Assembly: GCA_910587735.1 (NCBI GenBank)
Contig: CAJUNT010000070.1
Span: forward strand, 1 to 5,297
Direction of reading: 5' to 3'
Length of the DNA: 5,297 nucleotides
DNA from: an uncultured Clostridia bacterium
Lineage (GTDB): Bacteria; Bacillota; Clostridia; Lachnospirales; Anaerotignaceae
Shown: positions 1 through 4,791 of the stretch, piece after piece
Position numbering within the stretch: position 1 is the first letter of the stretch
How the letters are laid out: each line of letters opens with the position of its first letter
Position numbers and translations under genes: made by a program
Notes under the pieces: generated by a model
The model's input: only the letters and a program-made list of their open reading frames with translations
Database searches by the model: none
Told to the model about the DNA's origin: nothing

Positions 1-334
1 TGATAGCAATAAAACGAACACCCAACGACGGCAATATTTGTCGCAAATATTTTCCCGTTTGTATGTAATCTCTGCCAAATCTGGACAAATCTTTTACAAT
101 AATGCAATTTACTTTTTCTGCTCTAATGTCCTCCATCATTTCCTGAAATGCTGGTCTGTCGAACAAAACACCTGTATAACCGTCGTCCACTTTTTCAGAA
201 ACAATTTCAATATCAGAATGCTTCTTTACAAAATCTCTAATTAACATTTTTTGATTAGAAATGCTGTTACTTTCGTTGTCTTTTTCATTGGTGTAGGAAA
301 GCCTTGTATAACTGATTGCTTTATATTTTGACAT
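1..334 (-). CDS. Serine recombinase, N-terminal part (runs off the left edge)
   Basis: This is the first 111 residues of a serine site-specific recombinase, which cuts and rejoins DNA at attachment sites through a serine-DNA bond. The catalytic domain is clear: Y9-T-R11-L-S13 carries the nucleophile S13, followed by the stretch E21 to Q28 (ESNSISNQ) typical of transposon-type large recombinases. D51-GYTG-55, D59-R60-P61 and K81-DLSRFGRD-89 follow; R85 and R88 match the two arginines of the resolvase active site. The ATG at 334 is preceded by AAGGAGTGA (350-342). The rest of the catalytic domain and any zinc-ribbon or DNA-binding part lie outside the window. It is probably the integrase/excisionase of a conjugative or mobilizable element (TnpX/TndX-like), inferred from this N-terminus only. 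Its ribosome binding site lies inside a predicted stem (341-388). Confidence 0.93.
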   Translation of the reverse strand, partial: MSKYKAISYTRLSYTNEKDNESNSISNQKMLIRDFVKKHSDIEIVSEKVDDGYTGVLFDRPAFQEMMEDIRAEKVNCIIVKDLSRFGRDYIQTGKYLRQILPSLGVRFIAI

Positions 335-463
335 AAAAAAATCACTCCTTAAAAATTTACAGACTTCTTCCGTAAATTCAAGAGTGATACAATTTCTCTT
401 TATTCAATTTATACCTTTTATCTTTTTCCGTTATTAGTATATCACACTTTTCAAAAGAAGTCT
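335..463 (-). promoter_or_regulatory. Recombinase leader RNA with a hairpin burying the ribosome binding site
   Basis: In the minus-strand transcript, 388-372 can pair with 360-341, so the AAGGAGUGAU ribosome binding site (350-341) pairs with AUCACUCUU (388-380). About 17 pairs form with one-base and two-base bulges around an 11-base loop. The strand that blocks the site can instead pair with an upstream strand: 389-380 with 449-440 (one U-U mismatch), and the loop 369-361 with 463-455 (nine perfect pairs). These two upstream helices nest within each other, and they cannot coexist with the blocking stem. The layout is that of a two-state translational attenuator. The pairings are read from sequence; the control function is inferred. 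Confidence 0.6.
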
Positions 464-464
464 A
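436..464 (-). promoter_or_regulatory. Candidate promoter for the recombinase
   Basis: On the minus strand, TAGACT (464-459) and TATACT (441-436) are separated by 17 bases. The -10 box matches TATAAT at five of six positions and the -35 box matches TTGACA at four of six. A transcript from here would begin near 430 and lack the upstream strand that can release the buried ribosome binding site. The same segment contains the palindrome CTTTTGAAAAG (448-458). Confidence 0.35.
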
Positions 465-476
465 CTATAAATTTGA

Positions 477-692
477 TTACAATAATATTCCTTTTAAACA
501 GTCCTCCAATGATAATCCATTCTCTGAAAATTTGGATAATACAACATATTTGCCACATTTAAAACAATAAGGATTTCTAATCTGTCGTATATAATCTTTT
601 ATTTTTTCCTCTTTGGGTAAGTCTGTGTTAATGATAACATCTCTAATATCCACTAATTTATCTCTATCAATTACTTTTGGTTTATTTTTCAT
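477..692 (-). CDS. Small CxxC protein upstream of the recombinase (71 residues)
   Basis: The 71-residue protein starts at the ATG at 692, chosen because AGAGGAGG sits nine bases upstream; an in-frame ATG at 728 lies inside a hairpin and lacks such a site. It reads as a short charged N-terminus, the stretch VDIRDVIINTDLPKEEKI (about 15-32), then a conserved-looking NPYCFKCGKYVV (about 41-52) with a single CxxC pair, and a C-terminal SLEDCLKGILL. It resembles the small proteins found beside serine recombinases in Clostridial elements (possibly DUF6870, from memory). One CxxC pair is too little for a full zinc site unless it dimerises. It precedes the recombinase on the same strand with a gap of 142 bases, so the two may be cotranscribed. 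Its function is unknown; a helper or regulator of recombination is only a guess from position. Confidence 0.8.
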   Translation of the reverse strand: MKNKPKVIDRDKLVDIRDVIINTDLPKEEKIKDYIRQIRNPYCFKCGKYVVLSKFSENGLSLEDCLKGILL

Positions 693-710
693 GTTTTTAT
701 TCCTCCTCTT

Positions 711-764
711 TTTTAATAGAAAAGACAAAACACTTTTTGAAATGTCCTGTCTTTTCTATTAAAA
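711..764 (-). promoter_or_regulatory. Perfect 16-bp hairpin next to the ribosome binding site of the 71-residue gene
   Basis: Bases 711-726 and 749-764 are perfect inverted repeats of 16 bp (core AATAGAAAAGAC / GTCTTTTCTATT) around a 22-base loop. In the minus-strand RNA the stem ends directly before the AAGAGGAGGA site of the 71-residue gene. No uridine run follows, so it is not a simple terminator. It could be a leader element affecting translation or stability, or a protein-binding palindrome. Confidence 0.55.
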
Positions 765-801
765 TTTCTGTCAGACTGCAATAGTACAGCCTGACAGAAA
801 T
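764..801 (-). terminator. Hairpin with 11-bp stem, possible terminator
   Basis: ATTTCTGTCAG (764-774) and CTGACAGAAAT (791-801) form an 11-bp stem, extended by CTG/CAG inside it after one mismatch. In the minus-strand RNA it is followed by UUUUAAUAG, a weak uridine tract, so it might end transcripts coming from the right and insulate the recombinase module. It abuts the 711-764 hairpin, sharing base 764. Confidence 0.4.
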
Positions 802-853
802 ATGCTTTTATGTATTTTAAAAATTTTTTCTTTTGTACTGTATTCTAATATAA

Positions 854-1069
854 CAAGATTATATTTTTAGCTCGTTCCCTAGTACGGAATATACAAACTG
901 CTAAAAAGCTGTCACAAATACCGCCGATACGTGTTATATTGCAGTTGACAAGTCTGCACACGATATTCGCAGTATTCCTCATTTACTATGCGAGGTACAC
1001 AACAGTGACTTTCTAAAACTTATGGAATCGCTCCAATATTTTTTATATTATCATGGCAATTCTTCATAA
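854..1069 (+). pseudogene. Decayed C-terminal coding fragment of unknown family
   Basis: A plus-strand frame reads about 70 codons and ends at TAA 1067-1069. It is interrupted by one in-frame TAA at 902-904, where a single change from AAA would restore the frame (…EYTNC, stop, KAVTNTADTCYIAVDKSAHD…). The final 53 residues are well mixed and protein-like, including SIPHLLCEVHNSDFLKLMES, and end in YYHGNSS. There is no start codon or ribosome binding site, so it looks like the tail of a lost gene. The stretch at about 870-1030 is clearly richer in G and C than its surroundings, suggesting a different origin. I do not recognise the family. A second frame is also open here but reads as a hydrophobic shadow. 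A structured non-coding RNA is an alternative, since short stems such as TCGCA/TGCGA can be drawn. Confidence 0.45.
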
Positions 1070-1112
1070 TATTAAAAATCGTTTGTATACTGATATGAAT
1101 TTGTCAAGGTGC

Positions 1113-1144
1113 AGTAAAAAGGTATCACGAAAAACCTTCTTACT
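1113..1144 (-). terminator. Hairpin downstream of the 128-residue gene, possible terminator
   Basis: Bases 1113-1123 and 1134-1144 form an 11-bp inverted repeat with a 10-base loop. The only non-Watson-Crick position is a G-U pair in minus-strand RNA. It lies 50 bases after the stop of the gene ending at 1194. The uridines lie within the 3' arm rather than after it, so termination would need a shorter stem (AAGGT/ACCTT). Otherwise the rest of 1070-1193 shows nothing recognisable. Confidence 0.35.
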
Positions 1145-1193
1145 ATATAGGTCACTTCTTGGGCAAATCTTAGGGTACTTTTTTAAATTTCTT

Positions 1194-1580
1194 TCACTTT
1201 TTTAATTTTTTTAATACAGTTAAAACAGATTCTCTAACTGAAATAAGGTTACAGCCCTCTATTCTTGCAATTTCTGTATAGCTGTAACCGCAAATACGGT
1301 TTAAGTAAAATCTTCTCTGTTGTGTTTTTGTACAAGTACCTACAACTTTTTGGATTTCTTTTAGTTGCTCTCTGTTGATGCAGTAGTCCTCTAAATTTTC
1401 AGCAACTCTTTTTTGATGTATTATGTAATCACTCAACTCTCTGGTATCAAAGTGTCTTCTTTTTTCGTTTCTTTGACGTTCCTTTTCTTTACTTTCTTCC
1501 TGCAAAACTGCATAAACTTCTTCTGATACTTCAACAAAAGTCTTTTTTCCATTACTGTCTTTGATTTCAACTTTTCTCAT
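1194..1580 (-). CDS. Sigma-region-4-like helix-turn-helix protein (128 residues)
   Basis: The start is the ATG at 1580, with GGAGGA seven bases upstream; an in-frame ATG at 1652 has no such site and lies in a terminator. The N-terminus (1-24, VEIKDSNGKKTFVEVSEEVY) is the strand-turn-strand opening common to small element-borne regulators. It is followed by a charged segment with RRHFDTRELSDYII (41-54). The C-terminal third is a sigma-70 region-4-type fold: TKTQQRRFYLNRICGYSYTE (84-103) leads into the recognition helix around I109-S119. There is no region 2, so it is too short to be a working sigma factor; it probably binds DNA as a transcription regulator of the element. It is the first gene upstream of the recombinase module on the same strand, but 500 bases separate them, so cotranscription is uncertain. 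Confidence 0.85.
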   Translation of the reverse strand: MRKVEIKDSNGKKTFVEVSEEVYAVLQEESKEKERQRNEKRRHFDTRELSDYIIHQKRVAENLEDYCINREQLKEIQKVVGTCTKTQQRRFYLNRICGYSYTEIARIEGCNLISVRESVLTVLKKLKK

Positions 1581-1651
1581 TTTATTCTCCTCCAAATTTT
1601 GAATTTTTTTGAACTCAAAGTTGGATAAGTGGAGAACGACACTTTTTTCCA

Positions 1652-1696
1652 AACAAAAAAAGGTACAAACAGAATATAATTTCTGCCTGTACCTTT
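1652..1696 (-). terminator. Intrinsic terminator of the 121-residue gene
   Basis: AAAGGTACA (1659-1667) pairs with TGTACCTTT (1688-1696), then after a two-base mismatch CAGAA (1670-1674) pairs with TTCTG (1681-1685) around a six-base loop. In minus-strand RNA the stem is followed by a run of seven uridines (partly within the stem) and GUUUGG. It ends transcription from the gene at 1930-2295 before the 128-residue gene, which then needs its own promoter; none is obvious in 1581-1651. Confidence 0.75.
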
Positions 1697-1740
1697 ATAA
1701 AAAGTATTTTAATAAATATGAACAAGACCTCCACCTCTTT

Positions 1741-1757
1741 TGTGTGAAAATCACACA
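1741..1757. promoter_or_regulatory. Short palindrome TGTGTGA-AAA-TCACACA
   Basis: Two perfect 7-bp arms flank three A. It could be an operator for a dimeric regulator or a very small stem. It resembles a CRP-type half-site pair, but the spacing (three rather than six between TGTGA and TCACA) is wrong for CRP. Confidence 0.3.
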
Positions 1758-1801
1758 GTATTCGGGAGTGGTCATTGATTGGATTATGTAAATAAATTTG
1801 A

Positions 1802-1884
1802 CCATTCATTCATCATGTAACAAAAAAATATTTCTAACTACAAGCAGTTATCATTTGAAAAAGAATGAATGGAATATGCTTGTA
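1802..1884. repeat. Two interleaved inverted repeats
   Basis: CCATTCATTC (1802-1811) is the inverted copy of GAATGAATGG (1863-1872), and TACAAGCA (1839-1846) is the inverted copy of TGCTTGTA (1877-1884). Their order A-B-A'-B' allows a pseudoknot in RNA, or alternatively either hairpin alone. On the plus strand the second repeat is followed by TATTTTTTTATTTTAT. Apart from these repeats, the short palindrome at 1741-1757 and weak short repeats, I see no gene in 1697-1929; short open frames there have no usable start and ribosome binding site. Confidence 0.4.
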
Positions 1885-1929
1885 TATTTTTTTATTTTAT
1901 CGTAAGTAACTCATTTCAGAAAAATCTAT

Positions 1930-2295
1930 TCAGGAAAGATAATTTTCCAATTTAGATGTTTCAATAAAATTTAACATTTCCTGTATTGCTTGTGACTGCA
2001 TACGTTTTAATGTTCGTTCAGAACGACCATTTAGTACGCTCCACTTTTGTTCAAATAATTCTATTGTTTCACTCCATATGCACTGATTGATAAGATGTGT
2101 TTCTAATATAAACTTATGAGGTTCTTTTAACAAACCTAAACATTGATTGATGATTTTTAACTGAAGTGACGCTTTTTGGCACTCCAATTTTATTTCTAAA
2201 TTATCAGAAAGAATTAAGCACTCTTTCCATATTTCCACTTTTGCTGACAATTGTTTATAAGATACTAACATTTCCTTAACATCTGTTTTTGTCAT
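1930..2295 (-). CDS. ArpU-like / sigma-region-4-like regulator (121 residues)
   Basis: The ATG at 2295 follows a near-perfect AAAGGAGGAA (2310-2301). The N-terminal half (1-57) is predicted helical and charged, with no recognised domain. The C-terminal half, LLKEPHKFILETHLINQC (55-72), then W74-SETIELFEQKW (74-85) and GRSERTLKRMQSQAIQEML (90-108), has the pattern of the small phage late-gene activators of the ArpU/RinA kind. In these, an acidic hinge leads into a region-4-like helix-turn-helix with R-T-L-x-R in the recognition helix. It probably binds DNA and controls transcription of this or a resident mobile element. It is transcribed away from the sigma-like gene at 2525-3031, and the shared intergenic region holds phased repeats. 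A terminator at 1652-1696 makes it monocistronic. The assignment rests on pattern, not on a search. Confidence 0.75.
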   Translation of the reverse strand: MTKTDVKEMLVSYKQLSAKVEIWKECLILSDNLEIKLECQKASLQLKIINQCLGLLKEPHKFILETHLINQCIWSETIELFEQKWSVLNGRSERTLKRMQSQAIQEMLNFIETSKLENYLS

Positions 2296-2377
2296 ACAAT
2301 TTCCTCCTTTGTTTTTTTCATTTATCCCAATATTCTTTTACTATATAAACAAAAAAAATCGACATTTTACTACAAAA

Positions 2378-2406
2378 TGACACGAAAATGGCACGATTTT
2401 GTCACT
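2378..2406. promoter_or_regulatory. Three heptamers phased at 11 bp (operator or iterons)
   Basis: TGACACG (2378), TGGCACG (2389) and TGTCACT (2400) start exactly 11 bases apart and share TGNCAC, separated by AT-rich tetramers. Spacing at one helical turn puts all three on the same DNA face, as expected for cooperative binding of a regulator. They sit 83 bases upstream of the minus gene at 2295 and about 100 bases upstream of the plus sigma-like frame, so they could serve either. Confidence 0.45.
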
Positions 2407-2413
2407 TAATAAA

Positions 2414-2426
2414 ACATATAGTATGT
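2414..2426. promoter_or_regulatory. Short palindrome ACATA-TAG-TATGT
   Basis: A 5-bp inverted repeat with three bases between the arms lies just after the phased heptamers. It overlaps a weak candidate plus promoter, TTGTCA (2399-2404), 17 bases, TATGTG (2422-2427), whose -10 box matches at only three positions. It may be part of the same control region. Confidence 0.25.
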
Positions 2427-2457
2427 GTTAAAATAATAATTGATACTGATGGTAATA

Positions 2458-2468
2458 TTTCCTCCTAA
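2458..2468 (-). promoter_or_regulatory. Ribosome binding site without a normal start codon
   Basis: On the minus strand TTAGGAGGAAA (2468-2458) is an excellent ribosome binding site, yet no ATG, GTG or TTG lies at a proper distance. Only an ATT four bases after GGAGGAAA could open a 16-codon frame (ITISINYYFNTYYMFY, stop). It may be a leftover of a lost gene, a leader peptide for the 121-residue gene, or chance. Confidence 0.25.
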
Positions 2469-2476
2469 GTAATTTC

Positions 2477-2504
2477 ATTATCCCTCTGAAACAGGGGGGA
2501 TAAT
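2477..2504. repeat. GC-containing hairpin between the divergent genes
   Basis: ATTATCCCTCTG (2477-2488) pairs with CAGGGGGGATAAT (2492-2504), giving about 12 pairs, a one-base bulge and an AAA loop. It has no uridine run on either strand, so it is unlikely to be a terminator. On the plus strand it ends at the first codon of the open frame of the sigma-like gene; on the minus strand it lies just before an orphan ribosome binding site. Confidence 0.5.
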
Positions 2505-2524
2505 TCATAAAGGTAAATTTATTA

Positions 2525-3031
2525 ATACAATTATATTTAGAAACGAAACAACAAAAGTATTTTGAAGAAATTGTAATAAAATTCAAGCCATTACTTCATC
2601 GTTATTCTAAAAAATTGTATGATTTAGAGTATGAGGACAGTTTTCAAGAATTGACATTAACTTTGTATGAAGCAATTATTCATATAAAGCAAATAAAAAA
2701 TGAATATTCTTGTCTTTTGTATATCAAAAAATCTATTTTACATAAATTTTACAGCCTTTATGACAAAAGTAAAAAATTGCAGCATGAAAAATCAAAAATA
2801 GATAACATATATTTTTTTAATCCATTGGAATCTCAAATAGAAAACTGTTTATTTCAAATAGACATAAAACAGCAGCTCAAAGGAAAGAAAAAGTTAGACT
2901 ATATTGTGCTTTATAAGGCACTGATAGGATATACAGATAAAGAAATTGCAGTTGAATTAGGGTATTCTAGACAATACATTAATAAAATAAAAAGATGTAT
3001 TTTTTACGATACAATACAAAATTTCTCTTAA
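2525..3031 (+). CDS. Sigma-70-like protein of TcdR/UviA-type layout, start codon unclear
   Basis: The frame is open from 2504 to the TAA at 3029-3031. The first usual start, TTG at 2615, would drop a protein-like segment (YFEEIVIKFKPLLHRYSKKL) that matches the region-2 opening of small sigma factors such as TcdR, so the natural protein almost certainly begins upstream. Only ATA at 2525 lies at a workable distance from AAAGG (2509-2513); counted from there it has 168 residues. A helical segment with E35-YEDSFQEL-43 follows, then a lysine-rich middle, then a region-4 helix-turn-helix (135-158, GYTDKEIAVELGYSRQYINK). TcdR, BotR and UviA direct toxin or bacteriocin genes; here the target is unknown. 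The downstream repressor and ECF cassette are candidates. Either initiation is very unusual or the gene lost its start and is decaying. Confidence 0.7.
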   Translation: MQLYLETKQQKYFEEIVIKFKPLLHRYSKKLYDLEYEDSFQELTLTLYEAIIHIKQIKNEYSCLLYIKKSILHKFYSLYDKSKKLQHEKSKIDNIYFFNPLESQIENCLFQIDIKQQLKGKKKLDYIVLYKALIGYTDKEIAVELGYSRQYINKIKRCIFYDTIQNFS

Positions 3032-3077
3032 TTTTAATACTATTAGTTTTAATTATAACACTTACATTCACTGTATT

Positions 3078-3092
3078 AAAAGTAATACTTTT
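3078..3092. promoter_or_regulatory. Perfect palindrome AAAAGTAATACTTTT, likely repressor operator
   Basis: Two 7-bp arms flank a central A. It overlaps by two bases the -35 box of the candidate promoter at 3091-3119 and lies 64 bases before the XRE-type gene, a usual place for autoregulation by such a repressor. A partial copy, TATACTTTTTTATAC (3097-3110), follows. Confidence 0.45.
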
Positions 3093-3119
3093 GGTATACT
3101 TTTTTATACAGAATATATT
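3091..3119 (+). promoter_or_regulatory. Candidate promoter of the repressor/sigma operon
   Basis: TTGGTA (3091-3096) and TATATT (3114-3119) are 17 bases apart, matching the housekeeping consensus at four and five of six positions. Transcription would begin near 3126, with GGAGA at 3142-3146 and ATG at 3156. No other good promoter is seen before the ECF sigma gene at 3536. Confidence 0.45.
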
Positions 3120-3155
3120 TTGTAATAGTATAAAATTAAATGGAGATAGTATTGA

Positions 3156-3511
3156 ATGGATGAAAAAGAACTAGGAAAACAGATTAAAAAATATAGAAAA
3201 AAACCGGATATACACAAGAAAAACTTGCAATGCAAATAAACAAAAGCTCTATATTTATATCTTATATTGAACGTGGTATAAAATTTCCAAGTTTGAATAC
3301 ATTAATAGACATAGCAAATGCTCTTGACATTTCTCTTGATATGTTAGTTGGAAATAGCGTAAATAGCAATTTAGAAGCAAATTTGTGCTATATCAATAAT
3401 AAATTAATACAACTTTCTCCAAATAGACAACAAGTACTTTTCAGAATAATGGAATCTATGTTAGATATTGAACTAGACAACCAAAAAAATAGTAATATAA
3501 TAGAATCATAA
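3156..3511 (+). pseudogene. XRE-family repressor split by a one-base frameshift (or frameshift-decoded)
   Basis: The ATG at 3156 follows GGAGA (3142-3146) and opens MDEKELGKQIKKYRKK. The frame then shifts in a run of seven A (3197-3203): unshifted it stops at 3237-3239 after 27 residues. A -1 shift continues as TGYTQEKLAMQINKSS to the TAA at 3509-3511. The joined 118-residue protein is a textbook Cro/CI-type helix-turn-helix (residues 6-66, with TGYTQEKLA and SYIERGIKFPSLNTL). A C-terminal helical tail (about 72-108, LCYINNKLIQLSPNRQQV) is common in Clostridial element repressors. The run is placed as the slippery heptamer A-AAA-AAA, so slippage would give exactly the expected R-K-K-T-G-Y. 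A simple one-base loss is equally possible. An isolated start at the internal ATG (3230) would lack helix 1 of the DNA-binding domain. It probably represses its own promoter and the operon downstream. Confidence 0.82.
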
Positions 3512-3535
3512 CAAGTTACTTATTGGGGAAAAGAT

Positions 3536-4060
3536 ATGTTAATACTTATTTTTGATACGGAGCAGGAAAAATGTAAGTTTGAATTGATTTACGAAAAATA
3601 TAAAAAGTATGTAATGTATACTATAAAACGTTTTATTTGTGATGATTTTTTAGCAGAAGACTTATTCCATGATGTTTTTATTGTGATTGCCAATCATTTG
3701 GACAATATCAATATGAAACAGGAAAAAGAAACCAAAAATTTTATCATCACAATCACAAGACACTACACTATCAATCATTTAAAAAAGCAGAATCATATCA
3801 AAGAAGTGTCTTTGGAAGAACAAGTTCAAGAAAAAGATATATTAGATGAAATTGTCGTAAAAGAAGCAATGGAAAAATTGAAACAGCAAATCCATATGTT
3901 AGATGAAAAATATAAGACTGTGCTAGAATTAAAATATATCATCGGTTTTACAGATAGTGAGATTGCAGAACTGTTAGGTATTACAAAGAAAAATGTGCAA
4001 ATCCGCTTATATCGTGCTAAAAATTTATTACGCTCAAAACTAGGAGAAAAAGATGTATAA
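3536..4060 (+). CDS. ECF-type RNA polymerase sigma factor (174 residues)
   Basis: This protein directs RNA polymerase to a specific set of promoters. Region 2 spans about 14-60, with LAEDLFHDVFIVIANHL (39-55) as the polymerase-binding core helix. A linker follows (60-110), and then region 4 (112-168): LDEKYKTVLELKYIIGFTDS, then EIAELLGITKKNVQIRLYRA with its helix-turn-helix. The opening MLILIFDTEQEKCKFELIYE is typical of the sigma factors common in Lachnospiraceae. The ATG at 3536 is preceded by GGGGA six bases upstream. It begins 24 bases after the repressor gene, with no promoter between, so it is probably in that operon. Its stop overlaps the start of the next gene by eight bases, a usual arrangement for a sigma and its regulator. 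The promoter it recognises is not evident. Confidence 0.92.
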   Translation: MLILIFDTEQEKCKFELIYEKYKKYVMYTIKRFICDDFLAEDLFHDVFIVIANHLDNINMKQEKETKNFIITITRHYTINHLKKQNHIKEVSLEEQVQEKDILDEIVVKEAMEKLKQQIHMLDEKYKTVLELKYIIGFTDSEIAELLGITKKNVQIRLYRAKNLLRSKLGEKDV

Positions 4061-4736
4061 AAAAGAATTACAGGACGAATTGTTTGAGTCTTTGCTCAAG
4101 GCTGCTGTCATCGAAAACGCATTAGAAGAAATGGACGAATGGATAGATGACGAAACAATAGTAAAAGAAATAGAAGTTCCTAAATCATATGATGATAGAG
4201 TTATGAAAACATATCACAAAATGATAAAAAAGCAAACAGTAAAAAAGTGGAATAACTACTCTAAAAAAGTAGCAATCATATTTTTGGTAGTAGTTTCTGG
4301 AGTTTTTGGTTTGCTTTTGCAATCTGATAAAGTAAGAGCCGCTTGTTATCAGGTTATTGTGGAATTTTGTGATAAATATGTTGGCTTTGATTTTAATTCT
4401 TTTTCAGAATCTCCTAAAAAAATTACAGTAGGTTATATACCAGAAGGTTATGTGGAAATAGAAAATAATACTGATGATTTTAGAACTTCTATCATATATC
4501 AAAATGAGCAAGGAAAAGAAATTAGGATACGATACCTTTTTCAATCTCCAAATATTCAAATTGATAAGGAACATTATGTTATTACTTCTTATAATAACAA
4601 TACAGAATATTTCTTTTTATCTCAAGAAGAAAATTTTCCAAATATATTATTATGGTATGAAGATACAGGTTGTTATAGAATACAAGGATATTTAGAAAAA
4701 GATGAATTATATAGAATAAAAGAAAATATTAAATAA
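4053..4736 (+). CDS. Membrane-anchored DUF4367-type protein, probable anti-sigma factor
   Basis: The ATG at 4053 follows TAGGAG (4041-4046) and overlaps the sigma gene by eight bases, so translation is probably coupled. The 227 residues divide into an acidic, helical cytoplasmic part (1-70, with LLKAAVIENALEEMDEWIDD), one membrane segment (about 72-89, KVAIIFLVVVSGVFGLLL) and an outer part. The outer part resembles DUF4367 (about 122-227): KKITVGYIPEGYVEIE, then strands ending in LLWYEDTGCYRIQGYL. In this family's usual context the inner part binds the sigma factor and the outer domain senses an envelope signal. No zinc-type anti-sigma motif (HxxxCxxC) is present, so the anti-sigma role rests on position and layout. 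Loss of the outer domain through proteolysis would release the sigma factor, by analogy. Confidence 0.85.
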   Translation: MYKKELQDELFESLLKAAVIENALEEMDEWIDDETIVKEIEVPKSYDDRVMKTYHKMIKKQTVKKWNNYSKKVAIIFLVVVSGVFGLLLQSDKVRAACYQVIVEFCDKYVGFDFNSFSESPKKITVGYIPEGYVEIENNTDDFRTSIIYQNEQGKEIRIRYLFQSPNIQIDKEHYVITSYNNNTEYFFLSQEENFPNILLWYEDTGCYRIQGYLEKDELYRIKENIK

Positions 4737-4791
4737 ACTATTGTATTCATGTAAAACAATATCTATTTTTTAAAGTAAAGGAGAGATTTTG

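Noticed and set aside
38..244. Plus-strand open frame of 68 codons
   Set aside because: It lies antisense to the serine recombinase coding region, which has catalytic motifs and a good ribosome binding site; the plus frame has neither.
847..865. AT-only hairpin AATATAA/TTATATT followed by TTT
   Set aside because: Seven A-T pairs in such AT-rich DNA are expected by chance, and no gene lies upstream of it to terminate.
1102..1107. Perfect minus-strand TTGACA, possible -35 box
   Set aside because: No reasonable -10 box is found 16-18 bases downstream, so it is not called a promoter.
1615..1725. Minus-strand hydrophobic peptide starting at TTG 1725 after GGAGG, resembling a small toxin
   Set aside because: GGAGG is only two bases from the TTG, and the frame runs through a clear intrinsic terminator (1652-1696), so translation is unlikely.
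1609..1791. Plus-strand open frame of 60 codons
   Set aside because: It crosses the terminator hairpin, has no ribosome binding site and begins antisense to the leader of the 128-residue gene.
4474..4695. Second open frame inside the DUF4367-type gene
   Set aside because: It is an out-of-frame shadow, isoleucine- and lysine-rich as expected for AT-rich DNA, with no ribosome binding site.
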